Program-made: the position numbers and the translations under genes
Source of the DNA: Rubrivivax sp.
Lineage (GTDB): Bacteria; Pseudomonadota; Gammaproteobacteria; Burkholderiales; Burkholderiaceae_C
DNA: 32,924 nucleotides
Assembly (NCBI GenBank): GCA_018780805.1
Contig: JADMJD010000123.1
Location: forward strand, 1 to 32,924
Reading direction: 5' to 3'
The notes under the pieces: model-generated
The model's input: the letters and a program-made list of their open reading frames with translations, nothing else
Databases searched by the model: none
Told to the model about the DNA's origin: nothing
In this document: positions 1 to 8,590 of the stretch, one piece after another
How the letters are laid out: every line of letters starts with the position of its first letter
Position numbering within the stretch: position 1 is the first letter of the stretch

Positions 1-2206
1 GGCCTTCGTAGCCGTGCGGCAGCATCAGCGTCAGGCCGTTGGCACGGCCCCACTTGACCTCGCCACTGGCGATGAATTGGTCGATCACGACCTGCGCGCC
101 GTTGACGAAGTCGCCGAACTGCGCCTCCCAGATCACCAGCGTGTTGGGCTCGGCCGAGGCGTAGCCGTATTCGAAGCCGAGCACCGCTTCTTCCGACAGC
201 AGCGAGTCGATGACGCGGAACTGCGCCTGCCCATCGGCCACGTTTTCCAGCGGCACGTAGGTGCCGGTGTCCCACTTCTCGCGGTTCTGGTCGTGCAGCA
301 CCGAATGCCGGTGCGTGAAGGTGCCACGACCGCAGTCCTCGCCCGACAGGCGCACGGCGTAGCCGCTGGCCACCAGCGACGCGTAGGCCATGCTTTCGCC
401 CATGCCCCAGTCGACGTTGATCTCGCCGCGGCCCATCGCGGCGCGGTCGGCCAGCACCTTCTCGACCAGCGGGTGCACCTTGAAGTTGGCCGGCACCGTG
501 GTGAGACGCTCGGCCAGGCGCTTGATCTCGGCCAGCGGCAGCGCGGTGTCGGCGGCGTCGGTCCATTTCTTGCCCAGGAAGGGCGCCCAGTCCACCGCGA
601 ACTTGCTCTTGAAGTTGGTCAGCACCGGGTCCACGGTGTGGCGGCCTTCGTCCATCGCCGAGCGGAAGGCCTTGACCATGTTGTCCGGGCCGTCGGCCGG
701 CAGCAGGCCCTGGGTGACCAGCTTTTCGCCATACAGCCGGCGTGTGCCGGGGTGCACTGCGATTTTTTTGTACATCAGCGGCTGGGTCAGGCTGGGTGTG
801 TCCTGCTCGTTGTGGCCCAGCTTGCGGAAACAGACGATGTCGACCACCACGTCCTTGCGGAAGGTCTGGCGGTAGTCCATGGCCAGCTGGGTGCACATCA
901 CCACGGCTTCGGGGTCGTCGCCGTTCACGTGCAGCACCGGGGCGTCGATCATCTTGACGATGTCGGTGCAGTACAGCGACGAGCGGCTGTCGCGCGGGTC
1001 GCTGGTGGTGAAGCCGATCTGGTTGTTGATGACCAGGTGCACCGTGCCGCCGGTGTAATAACCACGCGTCTGCGCCAGCGCCAGGGTTTCCATGATCACA
1101 CCCTGGCCGGCGAAGGCCGCGTCGCCGTGCACCAGCACCGGCAGCACCTGCGCGCCGGTGAGGTCGCCGCGGCGCTCCATGCGCGCCTTGACCGAACCTT
1201 CGACCACCGGGTTCACGATCTCCAGGTGGCTGGGGTTGAAGGCCAGGCTCAGGTGCACCGGGCCGCCACGCGTGGTGACGTCGCTGGAAAAGCCCTGGTG
1301 GTACTTCACGTCACCCGCCGGCAGCTCTTCCTTGGCGGTGTGATCAAACTCGGCGAACAGGTCCTTGGGCATCTTGCCCAACGTGTTCACCAGCACGTTC
1401 AGCCGGCCGCGGTGGGCCATGCCGATCACGATCTCCTGCACGCCGTGGCTGCCGGCACGCTGGATGACCTCGTCCATCGAGGCGATGAAACTCTCGCCGC
1501 CCTCCAGCGAAAAACGCTTCTGGCCGACGTACTTGGTGTGCAGGTAACGTTCCAGGCCTTCGGCGGCCGTCAGGCGGTCGAGGATGTGCTTCTTTTCATC
1601 GGTGCTGAAGCTGGCCTTGCCACGCACGGTCTCCAGCTTTTCCTGCCACCAGCGTTTTTCCACCGGCTCGGTGATGTGCATGATCTCCGCGCCGACGGTG
1701 CCGCAGTAGGTCTCGCGCAGCGCCTGCACGATCTCGCGCAAGGTCATCTGCTCGGCCTTGCTGAAGTACGTGTTCGTGGCGCTGAACGTGATGTCCATGT
1801 CGGACTCGGTCAGGTCGTAGAACGCGGGTTCCAGCTCGGGGATCTTGGGGCGCTCGGTGCGCTTGAGCGGGTCCAGGTCGGCCCAGCGGGCGCCGAGCGA
1901 GCGGTAGGCCGCGATCAACGACTGCACATGCAGCTGCTTGCGCGCAATGGCCAGGTCGTCGCCGGTGGACTTGACGACAAAACCGCCGGACTTGGCGCGC
2001 TGCGCAAAGGATTCGATGACGGGCGCATGGGCCACGTCGCGCGCTTCGGAGCCATCGACCGCCGGCACATGCTGCAGGTTGTCGAAGTAGGCACGCCAGG
2101 TGTCGGGCACGCTGCCGGGGTTGTCGAGGTAAGCCTCGTAGAGCTCTTCGACGTACGGGGCGTTGCCACCGAACAGGTGCGAGTTCGCCCTGTGTTGCTG
2201 CATCAT
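1..2206 (-). CDS. sucA: 2-oxoglutarate dehydrogenase E1 component (3' end outside window)
   Basis: This is the thiamine-diphosphate-dependent E1 subunit of the 2-oxoglutarate dehydrogenase complex, which decarboxylates 2-oxoglutarate and passes the succinyl group to the E2 lipoyl domain in the TCA cycle. About 735 residues are present. The N-terminus (MMQQHRANSHLFGGN, then YVEELYEAYLDNPGSVP) is the usual E2-binding segment of SucA. The segment IGMAHRGRLNVLVN lies near residue 260, followed by HGDAAFAGQGV and NNQIGFTTSDPRDSR, which form the ThDP/Mg region. Family members are about 930-960 residues, so roughly the last 200 lie beyond base 1. Two ATG codons are adjacent at 2206 and 2203. An AAAGGTGA Shine-Dalgarno sequence lies about 2214-2221, and either start fits. 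The gene is preceded by a structured leader. sucB and lpdA would be expected next, outside the window. Identification is very secure. Confidence 0.97.
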   Translation of the reverse strand, partial: MMQQHRANSHLFGGNAPYVEELYEAYLDNPGSVPDTWRAYFDNLQHVPAVDGSEARDVAHAPVIESFAQRAKSGGFVVKSTGDDLAIARKQLHVQSLIAAYRSLGARWADLDPLKRTERPKIPELEPAFYDLTESDMDITFSATNTYFSKAEQMTLREIVQALRETYCGTVGAEIMHITEPVEKRWWQEKLETVRGKASFSTDEKKHILDRLTAAEGLERYLHTKYVGQKRFSLEGGESFIASMDEVIQRAGSHGVQEIVIGMAHRGRLNVLVNTLGKMPKDLFAEFDHTAKEELPAGDVKYHQGFSSDVTTRGGPVHLSLAFNPSHLEIVNPVVEGSVKARMERRGDLTGAQVLPVLVHGDAAFAGQGVIMETLALAQTRGYYTGGTVHLVINNQIGFTTSDPRDSRSSLYCTDIVKMIDAPVLHVNGDDPEAVVMCTQLAMDYRQTFRKDVVVDIVCFRKLGHNEQDTPSLTQPLMYKKIAVHPGTRRLYGEKLVTQGLLPADGPDNMVKAFRSAMDEGRHTVDPVLTNFKSKFAVDWAPFLGKKWTDAADTALPLAEIKRLAERLTTVPANFKVHPLVEKVLADRAAMGRGEINVDWGMGESMAYASLVASGYAVRLSGEDCGRGTFTHRHSVLHDQNREKWDTGTYVPLENVADGQAQFRVIDSLLSEEAVLGFEYGYASAEPNTLVIWEAQFGDFVNGAQVVIDQFIASGEVKWGRANGLTLMLPHGYEG

Positions 2207-2285
2207 ATTCCGCTCACCTTTCGTCCCGGCTCTGCCAGGACTCCGATGGGTTGCTCAACCTTCCGCGGCCCCGGCTGCACCGGTT
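2207..2285 (-). ncRNA. Candidate sucA RNA motif (cis-regulatory 5' UTR element)
   Basis: Read on the minus strand, the 80 bases before sucA fold into a compact multistem. One stem is GGTT-GAGC-AACC (2249-2260). A second is GTCCTGGC-AGA-GCCGGGAC (2223-2241), 8 pairs with one G-U. An outer CCGC/GCGG pairing (2265-2268 with 2210-2213) closes both and touches the ribosome-binding region. The Shine-Dalgarno (2214-2221) lies between the second stem and the outer stem. Rfam contains a sucA RNA motif known only from Burkholderiales 5' UTRs of sucA, with part of the structure overlapping the Shine-Dalgarno and no known ligand. The position and layout agree with it. The match is from memory of the motif, not from a covariance-model search. 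Confidence 0.65.
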
Positions 2286-2329
2286 GGCGGATTGCGACCC
2301 GCCTTGCCGCATGAAACATGCAGGCAAGG
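2286..2329 (-). other. Two overlapping inverted repeats in the sucA leader
   Basis: A long inverted repeat spans 2302-2329: CCTTGCC, GCATG, loop of three bases, CATGC, one bulged base, GGCAAGG. That gives 12 paired positions. A second hairpin, GGCGG with CCGCC (2286-2303), overlaps its left edge by two bases, so the two may be mutually exclusive. Neither is followed by a T-run on either strand, so they do not look like intrinsic terminators. They lie between the likely promoter and the sucA RNA element, and so could be part of its switching structure or a binding site for a regulator. Confidence 0.5.
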
Positions 2330-2374
2330 GGACGGGGAAGGACCGTGTATTCGACCGTCAATCTGTCGGCCGCG

Positions 2375-2383
2375 ACTTTACCA
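2375..2383 (-). promoter_or_regulatory. Possible extended -10 promoter for sucA
   Basis: On the minus strand TGG-TAAAGT matches the extended -10 form TGn-TATAAT at 4 of 6 hexamer positions. No convincing -35 lies 16-18 bases upstream. A start here would give a leader of about 160 bases containing the sucA hairpins. This is the best candidate in the 2207-2477 gap, but it is weak. Confidence 0.3.
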
Positions 2384-2477
2384 CCCGCCGACCTGCTCTC
2401 CATGCACTGAATTGGGCACCCGGCGCCCCTTTCATCGGCTGACAGCACTGCCGGAATGTGCCCAGACTGTGTGCTGA

Positions 2478-2777
2478 ATGCGACAGTCCGTGATCCATCT
2501 GCACACCGAAGCGCCCGCCAAACCCGCAGCAGGCCAGTCCTGCAACGGCTGCGGCGTGTGCTGCGCCTGGGCCCCCTGCCCGCTGGGCATCTTGTTGTCA
2601 CGCAGGCGCACCGGGCCCTGCCGGGCGCTGGACTGGGATGGACAACGCTACCGCTGCGGGGTGCTGGTGAACCCGCGCCGCCACCTGCCCTGGCTGCCTG
2701 CCGGCCTGGCACGGCGCCTGGCCTGGCGCTGGATCGCCGCCGCCCAAGGCTGCGACGCCGAACTCGACGCCGTCTGA
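2478..2777 (+). CDS. Small cysteine-cluster protein (YkgJ-like CxxCGxCC)
   Basis: This is a 99-residue protein with a dense cysteine motif near residues 22-34 (CNGCGVCCAWAPCPLG) and further cysteines in CRALDWDGQRYRCG and near the C-terminus. The CxxCGxCC pattern is that of the YkgJ-type cysteine cluster family, thought to bind zinc or an iron-sulfur centre. The C-terminal part is rich in Arg and Trp (LPWLPAGLARRLAWRW). No signal peptide is seen, so it is probably cytoplasmic. Codon third positions are GC-rich, as in neighbours. No clear Shine-Dalgarno precedes the ATG. It is divergent from sucA and stands alone. The function is unknown, and the family assignment is from the motif only. Confidence 0.75.
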   Translation: MRQSVIHLHTEAPAKPAAGQSCNGCGVCCAWAPCPLGILLSRRRTGPCRALDWDGQRYRCGVLVNPRRHLPWLPAGLARRLAWRWIAAAQGCDAELDAV

Positions 2778-2890
2778 GTGGCGCGGCCGCCCGGCGGCGG
2801 TACGCGGCTTGCTTCCCGGGTAGATACCGAACGCGGCCGCGCGCTGGCGCTCTACGATTGCCCCCTTCTGTTCACCCTAGGAGTTTCTCC

Positions 2891-4462
2891 ATGAAGATGA
2901 AAGCCCTGCTCGTCGCCGCAGCGGTCACCGCCGCGCTGGCAGCACCGGCCCAGGCCGCCACCCTGCGTTGGGCGGCCCAGAACGACATCCTCACGATGGA
3001 CCCGCATTCGCAGAACCATGCGACGACCAATGCGATCCTGATGCACGCCTACGAAGGCCTGACGCGCTACGGCAAGGAGCGCGAGGTCGAGCCCGGCCTG
3101 GCCACCAAGTGGACCTACATCAGCCCCACCCAGGTGCGCTTCGATCTGCGCAAGGGCGTGAAGTGGCACGACGGCAGCCCGTTCACGGCGGATGACGTGA
3201 TCTTCTCCTTCGGCCGCATCAAGCAGCCGCAGGGCACGATGCAGATCTACGTCACCGGCATCAGCGAGATCAAGAAGGTCGACAGCCACACGATCGACAT
3301 GATCCTGTCGGCCCCCAACCCGATCCTGCTGCGCAACATCATCGATTTCCGGATCATGAGCAAGGCCTGGGCGGAGAAGAACAACACGCTGAACACGCAG
3401 GACTACAAGGCCAAGGAAGAGAACTTCGCGTCGCGCAACGTGATGGGCACGGGCCCGTACAAGATCACCGGCTGGACGCCCGACCAGCGTGTCACGATGA
3501 CGGTCAGCAAGGATTGGTGGGGCAAGCTCGATGGCAACATCGATGAAGTGATCTACACGCCCATCAAATCCGACGCCACGCGCATCGCCGCCCTGCTGTC
3601 GGGCGACGTGGACATGCTGACGGACCTGCCCACACAGGACGTGGCCCGCCTGCGCGCCGACAGCAAGCTCAAGGTGCTGGAAGGCCCTGAAGTGCGCACC
3701 ATCTACCTGGCGCCCGACGTGGGCAGCCCGGAGCTGAAGTACAGCAACATCAAGGGCAAGAACCCGTTTGCCGACAAGAAGGTGCGCCAGGCCCTGAGCA
3801 TGTCCATCGACCGCGTGGCCATCCAGCGCAACATCATGCGCGGCCTGTCGATCCCGGCGGGCGTGATGGTGGCGCCGGGTGTCAACGGCAACACGCCCGA
3901 CATCGACGTGCCAACCAAGGTGGACTACGACGCGGCCAAGAAGCTGCTGGCCGAAGCCGGCTACCCTGACGGCTTCGAGATCCGCATGAACTGCCCGAAC
4001 AACCGCTACGTCAACGACGAGGAGATCTGCCAGGCCATCGTCGCGATGTGGGCGCGTGTGGGTGTGAAGGCGCAGCTGATCGCCGAAAACATGGCCACCT
4101 TCAGCCAGAAGTTCCAGAACTTCGACTCGTCGCTGTACATGCTGGGCTGGGGTGTGGCCACCTATGACGCGCAGTACATGATCCAGTCGCTGGCCCGCAC
4201 CCGCACCACGGGCGCCGATGGCAACTTCAACTTCAGCAAGATCAGCGACCCGGTGGTCGACCGCCTGACCGACGCGATGAAGTCCGAGACCGACGTGGCC
4301 AAGCGCAACGCGATGGTCAAGGAAGCCCTGGTCCGCATCAAGGACGAGGTGCTGCTGATCCCGCTGCACCACCAGATGCGCCCCTGGGCGATGAAGGCGG
4401 GTGTGACCACGCTGCACCGCTCGGACGACCGGCCGGAAGCGCGTTTCACCTCGGTGAAATAA
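2891..4462 (+). CDS. ABC transporter periplasmic substrate-binding protein, family 5 (peptide type)
   Basis: This 523-residue protein is typical in length for the SBP_bac_5 family (DppA/OppA-like), which captures peptides or similar solutes in the periplasm for an ABC importer. Residues 1-22 are a signal peptide ending AQA. The mature protein begins with the family pattern LRWAAQNDILTMDPHSQN and continues with EPGLATKWTYISP and VKWHDGSPFTADDVIFSF, the conserved signature. KKVRQALSMSIDRVAI and AAKKLLAEAGYPDGFE follow. The ATG is chosen because TAGGAG (2878-2883) sits eight bases upstream and it starts the signal peptide; the reading frame stays open further upstream without a signal sequence. 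No permease or ATPase gene is adjacent and a terminator follows at once, so it is an orphan here. The substrate cannot be told from sequence. Confidence 0.93.
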   Translation: MKMKALLVAAAVTAALAAPAQAATLRWAAQNDILTMDPHSQNHATTNAILMHAYEGLTRYGKEREVEPGLATKWTYISPTQVRFDLRKGVKWHDGSPFTADDVIFSFGRIKQPQGTMQIYVTGISEIKKVDSHTIDMILSAPNPILLRNIIDFRIMSKAWAEKNNTLNTQDYKAKEENFASRNVMGTGPYKITGWTPDQRVTMTVSKDWWGKLDGNIDEVIYTPIKSDATRIAALLSGDVDMLTDLPTQDVARLRADSKLKVLEGPEVRTIYLAPDVGSPELKYSNIKGKNPFADKKVRQALSMSIDRVAIQRNIMRGLSIPAGVMVAPGVNGNTPDIDVPTKVDYDAAKKLLAEAGYPDGFEIRMNCPNNRYVNDEEICQAIVAMWARVGVKAQLIAENMATFSQKFQNFDSSLYMLGWGVATYDAQYMIQSLARTRTTGADGNFNFSKISDPVVDRLTDAMKSETDVAKRNAMVKEALVRIKDEVLLIPLHHQMRPWAMKAGVTTLHRSDDRPEARFTSVK

Positions 4463-4479
4463 GCCCTCTGGCGAAGCAG

Positions 4480-4505
4480 AAACGGGCCCCGAGGGGCCCG
4501 TTTTT
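4480..4505 (+). terminator. Rho-independent terminator, probably bidirectional
   Basis: AAACGGGCCCC and GGGGCCCGTTT form a perfect 11-bp stem (4480-4490 with 4493-4503), with the T-run TTTTT at 4501-4505. It starts 17 bases after the stop of the substrate-binding protein. The amidohydrolase on the other strand ends at 4528, so the same hairpin also closes that convergent operon, with a weaker T-run. Confidence 0.93.
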
Positions 4506-4527
4506 CATGGCTGGCTCAGGCGCTGAT

Positions 4528-5769
4528 TCAAGTGCCGAGCCGGTCCTCGACCACCCGCCCGCCCTGCATGATGAGCCGGATGCCGGTGTCGGGGCTGGCC
4601 AGCATGTCCAGCGATTCGGCCGGGTCGCCATCGACGATCAGCAGGTCGGCCCAGGCGCCCGGCACCAGGGCACCGAGGTGGCGCTCCTGGCCCATCAGAC
4701 GCGCGGCCACCGAGGTGGCGCTCTGCAGCAGTTCCAGCGGCGGCACGGCGCCGGCACGCAGGCCGAACTCGGTGTTCTGCCGGCCATGCATGTGGCCCAG
4801 CAGGTCGGTGCCGAAGACCACGGGCACGCCTTCGGCGCGGGCGATGCGCACGGCGTCCAGGCCCCGGTCGGCCACCATCTGCAGCTTGTCCAGCATGGAC
4901 TCGGACCAGCCCAGGCGCGCGCCTTCGTCGGCCAGTGCCGCGTAGGTGGCCAGCGTCGGCACGTAGTAGGTGCCGTGTTGCTTCATCAGCCGCGCGGTGG
5001 CCTCGTCGATCAGGTTGCCATGTTCGATGCTGCGCACGCCGGCCTGCACGGCACGCGACACGGCGCGCGGCGAATAGGCATGCGCCAGCGCGTAGAGGTT
5101 GGCGGCTTCGGCTTCTTCCACCGCCGCGCGCAGCTCTTCCATCGAAAATTGCGTGCCTTCCAGCGGGTCCGTGGGGCTGGAGACCCCGCCACCGGCCATG
5201 ATCTTGATGTGGTTCACACCCTGGCGCACCTGCTCGCGCACCGCGCGCCGCACCTCGCCCACGCCGTCGGCGATGATGCCCAGGCCCGCACAGGCGCAGT
5301 ACATCTCGCGTTTCACGCCCTGCGGCCGCAGGTCGGCGTGGCCGCCGGTCTGGCTGATGGGCTGGCCGGCGATGAACAGGCGCGGGCCCTGGAACAGCCC
5401 GCGCTCCACTGCGCTGCGCAGGCCGTGGTCAGCACCGGCGGCATCCCGCACGGTGGTGAACCCCCGCCGCAGCATCGCCGCCATCAGCTGGCTGCTCTGC
5501 GCTGCCACCAGCGAGGCCGGCTGCAGCGCCAGGCCGGCCAGGTCGTGCGAGGTGGCGACCACGTGCACATGGGCGTCGATCAGGCCCGGCAGCACGGCCC
5601 GGCCGCCGGCGTCGATGGTGCGCGCCACGTCGTCCACCGCGATCGGCTCCTGCGTCACCGCCACGAGCCGGTCGCCTTCGATGACCAGCGTGCTGCCGGG
5701 CCGGAAGACCCTTGCCTGGCTGTCGAACAACCGGGCGTTCACCACCACCTGACGTTCAAGGTGCTGCAT
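4528..5769 (-). CDS. Metal-dependent amidohydrolase (imidazolonepropionase-like)
   Basis: This 413-residue cytoplasmic hydrolase belongs to the amidohydrolase superfamily. The metal-site residues are all visible: HxH at 67/69 in PGLIDAHVHV, a probable carboxylated Lys189 in HIKIMAGGG, His230 in LAHAYS, His250 in SIEHGN, and Asp322 in VFGTDLLG. The N- and C-terminal strands (VVVNARLFD and ADLLIVDGDP...MQGGRVVED) form the usual beta-sandwich. The arrangement matches the group annotated as imidazolonepropionase-like amidohydrolases or prolidases. The substrate is not determined by the motifs. It is the last gene of a minus-strand run, 8 bases after the nitronate monooxygenase gene, so it is probably co-transcribed with it and may hydrolyse an amide or lactam in the same catabolic route. 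Confidence 0.9.
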   Translation of the reverse strand: MQHLERQVVVNARLFDSQARVFRPGSTLVIEGDRLVAVTQEPIAVDDVARTIDAGGRAVLPGLIDAHVHVVATSHDLAGLALQPASLVAAQSSQLMAAMLRRGFTTVRDAAGADHGLRSAVERGLFQGPRLFIAGQPISQTGGHADLRPQGVKREMYCACAGLGIIADGVGEVRRAVREQVRQGVNHIKIMAGGGVSSPTDPLEGTQFSMEELRAAVEEAEAANLYALAHAYSPRAVSRAVQAGVRSIEHGNLIDEATARLMKQHGTYYVPTLATYAALADEGARLGWSESMLDKLQMVADRGLDAVRIARAEGVPVVFGTDLLGHMHGRQNTEFGLRAGAVPPLELLQSATSVAARLMGQERHLGALVPGAWADLLIVDGDPAESLDMLASPDTGIRLIMQGGRVVEDRLGT

Positions 5770-5777
5770 GCTGCTGC

Positions 5778-6755
5778 TCAGGCGCTGGCCACACCTTCAC
5801 CGAAACCCAGGCGGCGCTGCGCGGCCTGGTACTCGCGCTTCAGGCGCGCCACCAGTTCGGCGGCCGGCGCCACCGTCTTCACCGCGCCGATGCCCTGGCC
5901 GCAGCCCCAGATGTCCTTCCAGGCCTTCTTGGCACCGTCGCCGCCGAAGTTCATCGCGCTCGGGTCGCTCTCGGGCAGTTTGTCCGGGTCCATGCCGGCG
6001 TTGCGGATGGAGGGCTTCAGATAGTTGCCGTGCACGCCGGTGAAGAGGCTCGAGTAGACGATGTCGTCGCTGTTGCTGTCGACGATGCACTGCTTGTAGG
6101 CGTCGCTGGCGCGGGCCTCGTCGGTGGCGATGAAGGCCGAGCCGATGTAGGCGAAGTCCGCGCCCATGGCCTGCGCGGCCAGCACCGCATCACCGGTGGC
6201 GATGGAGCCCGACAGCGCCACCGGGCCGTCGAACCACTCGCGGATCTCCTGGATCAGCGCAAACGGGCTCTTCACACCCGCGTGGCCACCGGCGCCGGCG
6301 GCCACGGCGATCAGGCCGTCAGCGCCCTTCTCGATCGCCTTCTTCGCAAAGAAGTTGTTGATGATGTCGTGCAGCACCACACCGCCCCAGCTGTGCACCG
6401 CGTCGTTGATGTCGGTGCGCGCGCCCAGCGATGTGATGACGATGGGCACCTTGTACTTGGCGCAGACCGCCATGTCGTGTTCCAGCCGGTCGTTGGTCTT
6501 GTGCACGATCTGGTTGATCGCAAAGGGCGCGGCCTTCTGCTCGGGGTGGTCCCGGTCCCAGGCGGCCAGCGTTTCGGTGATCTCGGCCAGCCACTCGTCC
6601 AGCTGTTCGGCCGGGCGGGCGTTGAGCGCCGGCATCGAGCCCACGACACCAGCGGTGCACTGGGCGATGACGAGCTTGGGGTTGCTGACGATGAACAGCG
6701 GCGAGCCGATGATGGGCAGCGGCAGGTGTTGCAGGACGGGAGGCAGGCGGCTCAT
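5778..6755 (-). CDS. Nitronate monooxygenase (2-nitropropane dioxygenase family)
   Basis: This 325-residue FMN-dependent TIM-barrel enzyme oxidises alkyl nitronates such as propionate 3-nitronate to the carbonyl compound and nitrite. Visible features are the N-terminal LPLPIIGSPLFIVSNPKLV, the AAGAGGHAG segment with the probable catalytic His158, and the FMN-phosphate segment QAMGADFAYIGSAF near 195-208. The C-terminus carries GCGQGIGAVK. The ATG overlaps the TGA of the upstream acyl-CoA dehydrogenase by one base, a sign of translational coupling. Family members are often annotated broadly, and some act as enoyl reductases or on other substrates, so the nitronate activity is known for the family but inferred here. 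Confidence 0.9.
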   Translation of the reverse strand: MSRLPPVLQHLPLPIIGSPLFIVSNPKLVIAQCTAGVVGSMPALNARPAEQLDEWLAEITETLAAWDRDHPEQKAAPFAINQIVHKTNDRLEHDMAVCAKYKVPIVITSLGARTDINDAVHSWGGVVLHDIINNFFAKKAIEKGADGLIAVAAGAGGHAGVKSPFALIQEIREWFDGPVALSGSIATGDAVLAAQAMGADFAYIGSAFIATDEARASDAYKQCIVDSNSDDIVYSSLFTGVHGNYLKPSIRNAGMDPDKLPESDPSAMNFGGDGAKKAWKDIWGCGQGIGAVKTVAPAAELVARLKREYQAAQRRLGFGEGVASA

Positions 6756-8530
6756 CAGAAGGACTCCAGGGCCATGGTGGTGACGGCGTCGGCGCCGTCG
6801 ACGATGCTGTCGCGTTGCCCGGGCACGCGGCTCAGGATGTGGTCGGCGTAAATACGGGCGGTGGTGATCTTGGCCTGCATGAAGGCCACATCCTGCCCGG
6901 CGGCCAGGCGGTCTTCGGCGATCAGCAGCGCACGCGCCATCTGCCAGCCGGCCACCAGGTTGCCGGCCAGCATCAGGTAAGGCACCGAGCCGGCGTACAC
7001 GCCGCCCGGGTTGCTGCGGCCCTGGGCCACGATGTAGTCCACCACCTCGACAAAAGCCTCGCGCGCCGCGCGCAGGCGCTTGAGCATGGCACGGGCGGGC
7101 ACGCTGTCGCGGCGCGCCAGGTCGGCTTCCGTGGCTTCGATGGTCGACGCGATGCGGCGTGCCACCGCGCCGCCATCACGCGCCGTCTTGCGGCCGACCA
7201 GGTCGTTGGCCTGGATCGCGGTCGTGCCTTCGTAGATGGTCAGGATCTTGGCGTCGCGGTACATCTGCGCCACGCCGGTTTCTTCGATGAAACCCATGCC
7301 GCCGTGCACCTGCACGGCCAGGCTGGTGACCTCGAGGCTCATCTCGGTGGAAAAACCCTTCACCAGCGGCACCAGGAACTCGTAGAAGGCCTGGTTTTCC
7401 TTGCGCGTGGCCTCGTCCGGGTGCGCATGCGCCGCGTCGTAGGCCGAGGCCGCCACCGCCGCCATCGCACGCGAGCCTTCGGTGAAGGCGCGCATCGTCA
7501 GCAGCATGCGTTTCACATCCGGGTGGTGGATGATGCCGCCGCCGGCCGCCGTGCTGCCGTCCACCGCCTTGCCCTGCACGCGCTCGCGGGCGTAGGCCAC
7601 GGCCTTCTGATACGCCCGTTCGGCCAGCGCCACGCCCTGCATGCCCACCGCGTAACGCGCGGCGTTCATCATCACGAACATGTAGGCCAGGCCCTGGTTC
7701 TCCTGGCCGATCAGCTCGCCCACCGCACCGCCGTGGTCACCGTACTGCAGCACCGCCGTCGGGCTGGCCTTGATGCCGAGTTTGTGCTCGATGCTGACGC
7801 AATGCACATCGTTGCGGGTGCCGTCGGGCAGCACCTTGGGCACCAGGAACAGGCTGATGCCTTTCACACCTTCGGGCGCGCCGGTCACGCGGGCCAGCAC
7901 CAGGTGGACGATGTTGTCCGCCATGTCGTGTTCGCCGTAGGTGATGAAGATCTTGGTGCCGAAGAGCTTGTAACTGCCGTCGGGCTGCGGCTCGGCGCGG
8001 GTGCGCACGGCGGCCAGGTCGCTGCCGGCCTGGGGCTCGGTCAGGTTCATCGTGCCGGTCCACTCGCCGGAGATCATCTTCGGCAGGTACTGGTCCTGCT
8101 GCGCGGGCGAGCCGGCGGTCAGCAGGGCCTCGATGGCACCGTCGGTCAGCAGCGGGCACAGCGCAAAACTCAGGTTGGCGCTGTTGAGCATCTCGGTGCA
8201 CGCAAAACCGATGGTCTTGGGCAGGCCCTGGCCGCCAAAGGCCACCGGGTGCTGCAGGCCCTGCCAGCCGCCTTCGGCGAACTGGCGGAAGGCGTCCTTG
8301 AAGCCGGGCGTAGTACGCACCTGGCCGTCCTTGAACGACGAAGGGTTCTGGTCGCCGGCCCAGTTCAGCGGCGCGATCACGCCTTCGTTGAGCTTGGCGG
8401 CTTCTTCCAGCACGGCCTGGGCCGTGTCCAGGCCGGCGTCTTCGAAGCCCGGCAGCCGGGCCACCAGTTCCAGTCCGGCCAGGTCCTGGATCGTGAACAG
8501 CATGTCCCGCAGGGGTGCGCGGTACGTCAT
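6755..8530 (-). CDS. Acyl-CoA dehydrogenase, long form with extra C-terminal domain (DmdC-like)
   Basis: This 591-residue FAD flavoprotein dehydrogenates acyl-CoA thioesters at the alpha-beta position. It is about 200 residues longer than short- and medium-chain dehydrogenases. This matches the group with an N-terminal extension ([20 protein letters not shown]) and a C-terminal acetyl-CoA-dehydrogenase-type domain, which also contains the 3-methylmercaptopropionyl-CoA dehydrogenase DmdC. The flavin segment [19 protein letters not shown] and [19 protein letters not shown] are clear. The probable catalytic base is Glu434 in [10 protein letters not shown]. Its place directly after etfBA makes the electron-transferring flavoprotein its likely acceptor. 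The true acyl chain cannot be read from sequence. It is coupled to the nitronate monooxygenase gene by a one-base overlap. Confidence 0.92.
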   Translation of the reverse strand: MTYRAPLRDMLFTIQDLAGLELVARLPGFEDAGLDTAQAVLEEAAKLNEGVIAPLNWAGDQNPSSFKDGQVRTTPGFKDAFRQFAEGGWQGLQHPVAFGGQGLPKTIGFACTEMLNSANLSFALCPLLTDGAIEALLTAGSPAQQDQYLPKMISGEWTGTMNLTEPQAGSDLAAVRTRAEPQPDGSYKLFGTKIFITYGEHDMADNIVHLVLARVTGAPEGVKGISLFLVPKVLPDGTRNDVHCVSIEHKLGIKASPTAVLQYGDHGGAVGELIGQENQGLAYMFVMMNAARYAVGMQGVALAERAYQKAVAYARERVQGKAVDGSTAAGGGIIHHPDVKRMLLTMRAFTEGSRAMAAVAASAYDAAHAHPDEATRKENQAFYEFLVPLVKGFSTEMSLEVTSLAVQVHGGMGFIEETGVAQMYRDAKILTIYEGTTAIQANDLVGRKTARDGGAVARRIASTIEATEADLARRDSVPARAMLKRLRAAREAFVEVVDYIVAQGRSNPGGVYAGSVPYLMLAGNLVAGWQMARALLIAEDRLAAGQDVAFMQAKITTARIYADHILSRVPGQRDSIVDGADAVTTMALESF

Positions 8531-8556
8531 GGCAATGTCTCCTTCAGATACAACAA

Positions 8557-8574
8557 GGGCGCCCGCAGGCGCCC
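8557..8574 (-). terminator. Hairpin in the etfA-acyl-CoA dehydrogenase gap
   Basis: GGGCGCC-TGCG-GGCGCCC (7-bp perfect stem) is followed on the minus strand by TTGTTGT, an imperfect T-rich tail. It lies in the 60-bp gap after etfA. It could be a leaky terminator that lowers expression of the downstream genes relative to etfBA, or an mRNA end-protecting structure. Confidence 0.5.
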
Positions 8575-8590
8575 CGGGACCGTGTGCCGG

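Noticed and set aside
14..2314. A 766-codon open frame on the plus strand opposite sucA
   Set aside because: The protein has no recognisable fold and is rich in His, Arg, Val and Gly. The opposite strand encodes a full-motif SucA, so this is a GC-driven antisense shadow.
2852..4417. A 521-codon minus-strand frame opposite the substrate-binding protein, and similar long antisense frames across the window
   Set aside because: They mirror genes with intact domains and signal sequences on the other strand. Long antisense frames are expected at this GC content.
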